Origin: Blastobasis lacticolella
Lineage: Eukaryota > Arthropoda > Insecta > Lepidoptera > Blastobasidae
Length of the DNA stretch: 64,000 nucleotides
Assembly (NCBI GenBank): GCA_905147135.1
Contig: LR990046.1
Coordinates: forward strand, 12,740,501-12,804,500
Direction: 5' to 3'
Of this stretch, positions 59,792 to 64,000 are shown one piece after another. Under the pieces are notes generated by a model. It was given only the letters and a program-made list of their open reading frames with translations. It did not search any database and had not been told where the DNA came from. A program made the position numbers and the translations under genes. The stretch's first letter is position 1. Every line of letters begins with the position of its first letter.

Positions 59792-62700
59792 ACATATGTA
59801 TTTTATATTATGTATTTTGCTGTTTTAGCCTCAATATTATATTTAACTTATATTTTGAAATTGACATTATAGACACCTATAAATTGACTATTTTAGTGAG
59901 TACCTATGCATTTGGAATATTACAAATATTGTATCCCATTATGCCTGTTTATTATTGAATTGTGTTTATTATAGTTTATTTACGTTGTCTTGATAAGTGA
60001 GGATCAGACTGACATTTTAAATCAAGTAACTATATAAATATGACAAAAATATAGTTAACATGAATTTGAGAGTCACTGTACTGCTGTAGGGAAATCTATA
60101 AAAGATGTAACTATATTATGCCGAAAGGCCATTGAATATTTTATTATGGAACCTGGCATACCTACCATTCAGCTATTTCAAAAATTTACAACATGTTAAT
60201 ATAAAACTTAAAGTAATAGAGTAAAACCAACATTCTTAGGTAAAAAATCGAAATTTGTATACTTTCAGAGAAAATAGTGTTCAGTAAAATTCAGACAAAA
60301 TTGCAGCCAAAGTGGCTGGGCCAGTTATAACTTCAGAAACTACTATACTAGGCATTGTGGTCGTTGAGTCCTACCCCTTTGTGTAACACTGTTACTAATT
60401 AAGGAATTTTGTTCCGAAAAATTTCCGAACGTGTTATACAGTATAACAAGTTCGGAAATTTCAACTCAATGCAACTATTGTACTTATTCCCATTTTGTAA
60501 CACGCGACCTGCGCTGTCGCATGATTGAAGTCATACTTGATGTTTTTACGAATAACAATTATAATATATTCTTACATTCAAATGCTCTCCCTACTCGTAA
60601 CAACTTTTAACCAAAATGTCAAATATTTGAGCTTGCCGCTTTTGGTCATCTATTTTTACATTACTTTTATTGAAATCGCACAAAGGGTAGGCAGGCACCG
60701 CATCCGCTCTCCTTTTGATGGTTAATTCCTTGGACAATGGGTACCGCTTTCCATCAGGTGGACCGTCTGACCATGTGCCGCGCTTAAGCAACTAGAAAAG
60801 GTTAAATTGCCAACAATTACAATCTCATCGCGGTGATGCGGTCATCTATGACTTAACAAGATGTTCATGATGTAAGTCATGTTCGTAACGCAAGGTTCTA
60901 AGGGCCAATTCCGACTATTCAGGATGAAAAATCTGAATTTTTTATGTTTAAAAATATCAAACTTTTTAAAAATTTCGCAGCGAATTATCTGGTTTGCGCA
61001 AGATTGGTAAGAAGCGACAGAATTTGCCTTCGACGGCTTTGGCTAAGGACCAAAAAGCACGACTCCCCGATGGAAGGCTTAAGAGTTTACTTGTCTCTCG
61101 CTAACGTCGCAAATGTGATTGGGCTTAGTCCTAGCTATTTTTCTTTCTGTACTACTTATCTGCAAAAGTGATTTCACTTATTCTCAAAAAGCGATTCTAT
61201 TCGATATTTTACCAAACGTTTATGTTTTGAAGATCGTCGCTGACCTAGTAGTTAGGGGTCGGATTCGTAAGCGATACATTAACGCCAAGATAATCATTTA
61301 TTATTCGTGTTTGTTTTGTATTTTGACATCAATTAGCACATGTTTTACAAGTGGCAAATGAAAAGTTTTTTTTAAATGGTGGAATGCTAAGGAGTCTCAG
61401 TAAAATGGCCTTTATAAATTTAGAATAATATATCATAATATTGTGTAAATAACGACAACGCAAAATTTAATTTTGCTTGTTACAGATGTATAAGTTTGAT
61501 AAACATGTAAACACATTGTATAAACCATTACGTAAGGCTAATTGCAGCAGTAGCAGACACTAATTAAAACGTCTCACCCACAAACAACAGAATATAAGTT
61601 TTAATACAAATGTTATCATTTTCCACTTTTCCAGGAGTTTACACGAAAATATCTGCAACATATTTTTAAAATTCGTTTGTGTGTGCAAACATGGTTTTGT
61701 TCCATTGTTCATGAATGTTTTTACTCATACATGAGATATATTAATCTTTGAACAATATACGTAACGTAACTTTTGTTGAGTGTAAGCATTTTCGTGAACA
61801 CACGTTAGATTTAATTTAATAATGAGACTTGTTAATACAACCGAAAATAACATACCTAAACCACGTTTGTCATACTTGTCGTATTTGTGACCTACACATC
61901 GATTTATTTATAATTCTTATATATCTAGGGATGTTAGTACTCTTTTGACAATCAATAATTCTTCTGGCTACTGTTTAAATTATTTTGTAATAACCAAAGG
62001 TAATACCTGACATGTTTCTAATGCCACGATGCAAACACTTCTGGTTAGTTTTACAGATTTACTTTTCTATTAACGAATATATTTTCGAATTATGTTCACA
62101 CAACTTCAGCAGAGCCAACAGCAAGGAGATTGCGCTCACAGGTTGTCATTGACGTTTACGCAAAGGTTGCTTTTTATATTGTTTAAGTTAATTGCAGAAA
62201 GCAAAAGATCATGTCGGCAGAATTTATAGCACTGAAACAAATAAATGTTAGGGATTTTAGTCTAAGCCTGCCTGCTGAATTAACTTACATTAAATTTTAA
62301 TTACATACTAGTATTTTAATAAAACTATGTTTATGAAATTATTATTGTGTTTATATTGCCATTCTCTTATAAAACTAAATATCATATCTACCAGCTCACA
62401 CATTTATTAATAATTTAAATATAAAACAGTATAATAAAATAAATCATAATATTAAATGTTGTATATTTTAATATAATACTTATTATTCTTAAATAAATAG
62501 GTATTTTTACTTTAAAAATTCAGGGATTTAATTAATCATGTTTTGCAATAAGCTCTTGACAGTCATTGTACAATAAAATACTTTATATTTTGAATAATAT
62601 TATAACAATTGACAATAGTAAGCGCAAAACATTTTTTATTTTTTTTAATAAATACAATATACAACTGGCGCGATAAGTACAGCCACTAAATTTAATTTAT

Positions 62701-62941
62701 ATACTTACACTATACAATTTTTCATATTATAGCCGAAAGTCGCTTAACTGGAAAATCATAAATTAAAATTTAAAATACGAACATAACTTCGCCCTGTTAA
62801 AAAAACTTGAGCCAAGAATTATTCATGTTTACACCAATATTGCATGTCAAAACTGACAAATTTAACTAGATTTATGAGTTATTGCCTAATCGATGGGTCG
62901 AGGCGTCCAGGCGCTGGCAAGAACAATGGTAGGTGGCTGTG
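59792..62941. other. AT-rich intergenic spacer
   Basis: No gene seen. There is a repeat scrap at 60685-60790 (CTTTCCATCAGGTGGACCGT) and a hairpin at 60419-60461; 62220-62700 is extremely AT-rich. The end of this stretch probably includes the 3' UTR of the unidentified gene at 62942-63045. Confidence 0.45.
60419..60461. repeat. Near-perfect hairpin, 20-bp stem
   Basis: Arms 60419-60438 and 60442-60461 match at 19 of 20 positions (AAATTTCCGAACGTGTTATA) with a CAG loop. Downstream of the E2F7/8-like gene. Confidence 0.7.
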
Positions 62942-63045
62942 TCACACTTGCTCGATCATCGGGAACTGCTCGGGGTCCTCTGGCGCTGGCAGGGCCTCCG
63001 CATCGAAGAATGTCGCGTGCAACGCCACCACTGTGACCGTCGCAC
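62942..63045 (-). CDS. Terminal coding exon of an unidentified gene (partial)
   Basis: A clear acceptor (CCCACACAG at 63054-63046, minus strand) opens a frame of 33 residues that ends at TGA 62944-62942. It is entered with two bases, so the intron is phase 1. The peptide starts ATVTVVALHATFFDAEALPA and ends FPMIEQV. Codon choice is GC-rich, unlike the surrounding AT-rich DNA, which supports coding. Possible minus-strand poly(A) signals lie in the AT-rich DNA about 300 nt downstream. No upstream exon is visible before 64000, so the rest of the gene lies beyond the right edge. Family not recognised; the overlapping plus-strand frames look like shadows. Confidence 0.5.
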
Positions 63046-63350
63046 CTGTGTGGGACGGGATGCCACAAGTTATTAGGAAACCCGACACAAACAAAGTACA
63101 CAAAGCTGCTTCTTACTACGGGGGGCTTACCATGAGGGATTACAATTTGGAATTCGGTGTACTTATTTTAAACACATTGTCAGCTAGATGAATTAGTACC
63201 ACAGTTACTACTAGAGTAACTCGGAGTTTTAACACAATTAACAGCTTTTTATTTAATTTCGGGTGTGTATCTATAGTCGACCAAAAGTCTAATAAAGCGC
63301 GCCGTTTTGCAAACAACCCGTATGTGTAAATTTAATGTAGCCTTATATTT

Positions 63351-63962
63351 ATTCGACCCAGGCGCGGATCCGGGGGGGGGGCAATGATTTATGAGGCAAA
63401 AGGTCAAAATTCGAAGCTCGCTACGCTCGCTTAATTCTTTTATTGATTTTATCAATCACTCGCAACTTTTTAAAACAGAAATGTCAATAATTTCGAGCTC
63501 GCCCCGCTCGCTCATACATTGCCTTAAGTTTTGTCATACTCTTCCCCAATCTTTCACAATCGAAAATTCCGAGCCCGCTACGCTTGCTGAAATACTCATT
63601 TTAACAATCAGCTTTTAAGAAACATAATGTTTAAGGTTTCGTGCGGCCTCCGATTGCTCATTCAATAATTTAAATTTATTTAATTACGATCGGCATCACA
63701 CATCATCATAGCACCTCGCTCGCTCTGCTCGCTCATTCATTTATTACTCACCTCAGCTTTTAAGCCATTCGCTCAAACATTCGTTGTTCTCCCCCAGGTT
63801 TTAACACTTAAAATTTCTGAGCTCGCTCATTAATTTAGTGTTCACCCCACTAAAAAGGGCAATTTTTTTTTACTCAGGGCGCTAGCTCATTGAGTAGAGA
63901 ATACCCATAATTTTGACTTTTGCCCCCCTCAACCAAATCCTGGATCCGCGCCTGGTTCGACC
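63351..63962. mobile_element. hAT-like MITE, 596 bp, with near-perfect 8-bp target duplication
   Basis: The element proper is 63359-63954. It starts CAGGCGCGGATCC and ends with the exact complement GGATCCGCGCCTG. Flanks ATTCGACC (63351-63358) and GTTCGACC (63955-63962) match at 7 of 8 positions, the duplication length of hAT elements. The interior has no long frame but carries many GCTCGC / GAGCTCGC motifs spaced through AT-rich DNA, and a run of nine or more G beside the left repeat mirrored by a C run on the right. Confidence 0.8.
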
Positions 63963-64000
63963 GTACTTAAAGAGCGCAATTAATAAGGTTTGTCAAATTG

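Noticed and set aside
61485..61560. Sequence resembling the last QRICH2-like exon (TTGTTACAGATGTATAA)
   Set aside because: Similarity covers only about 20 bases plus weak downstream matches, and no homologue of the preceding exon is nearby. Probably chance.

Overview
The window is eukaryotic nuclear DNA, AT-rich and intron-rich, and most likely lepidopteran (a moth or butterfly). Evidence for this is the very frequent GTAGGTA/TACCTAC-type words, tRNA-derived SINEs, Jockey- and RTE-clade LINE debris, Helitron-like termini and mariner/hAT elements of types common in Lepidoptera, and three insect-like protein-coding genes whose exons can be joined by phase. No prokaryotic features (operons, RBS, CRISPR) are present. 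The species cannot be named from sequence alone.

Layout. 1-21970 is gene-poor: SINEs, Helitron-like fragments, LINE scraps, one long inverted repeat pair (9322-9564 / 10250-10509) and several short perfect hairpins. A GC-rich block at about 21970-22600 ends in a strong minus-strand splice donor and looks like a promoter with a non-coding first exon, so some of the desert may be the first intron of an unseen minus-strand gene. 22700-26280 is again non-coding, with a GACAA/TTGTC-rich transposon-like segment and a short degenerate satellite-like array. 26285-31075 is a transposon nest: a Jockey 3' end (minus), a 1.3-kb mariner with a broken transposase, and a deleted LINE carrying a small foldback insertion.

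From 32709 to the right lies the gene cluster. (1) A QRICH2/C16orf96-like (DUF4795) gene on the plus strand, 20 coding exons, 32709-44476, 888 aa after phase-consistent joining; relatives are sperm-flagellum proteins. (2) A ZRANB2 orthologue on the minus strand, 8 coding exons, 56744-48093, encoding two RanBP2-type zinc fingers, an acidic segment and an RS tail. Its third exon is a single 3,129-nt phase-0/0 exon of 1,043 codons; skipping it leaves a 325-aa protein of normal ZRANB2 size, and including it gives 1,368 aa. (3) An atypical E2F (E2F7/8-like) gene on the plus strand, 58264-59560, 3 exons, 335 aa with two tandem DNA-binding domains. ZRANB2 and the E2F gene are divergent, 1.5 kb apart. 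QRICH2-like and ZRANB2 converge, with opposing poly(A) signals only 28 bp apart at about 44.8 kb.

The right end holds an AT-rich spacer, the last exon (62942-63045, minus) of an unidentified gene that continues outside the window, and a complete 596-bp hAT-like MITE (63359-63954) with 13-bp terminal repeats and a 7/8-matching target duplication. The strongest candidate for something undescribed is the giant ZRANB2 exon, with its helix-turn-helix-like segment and SR-rich disordered body.
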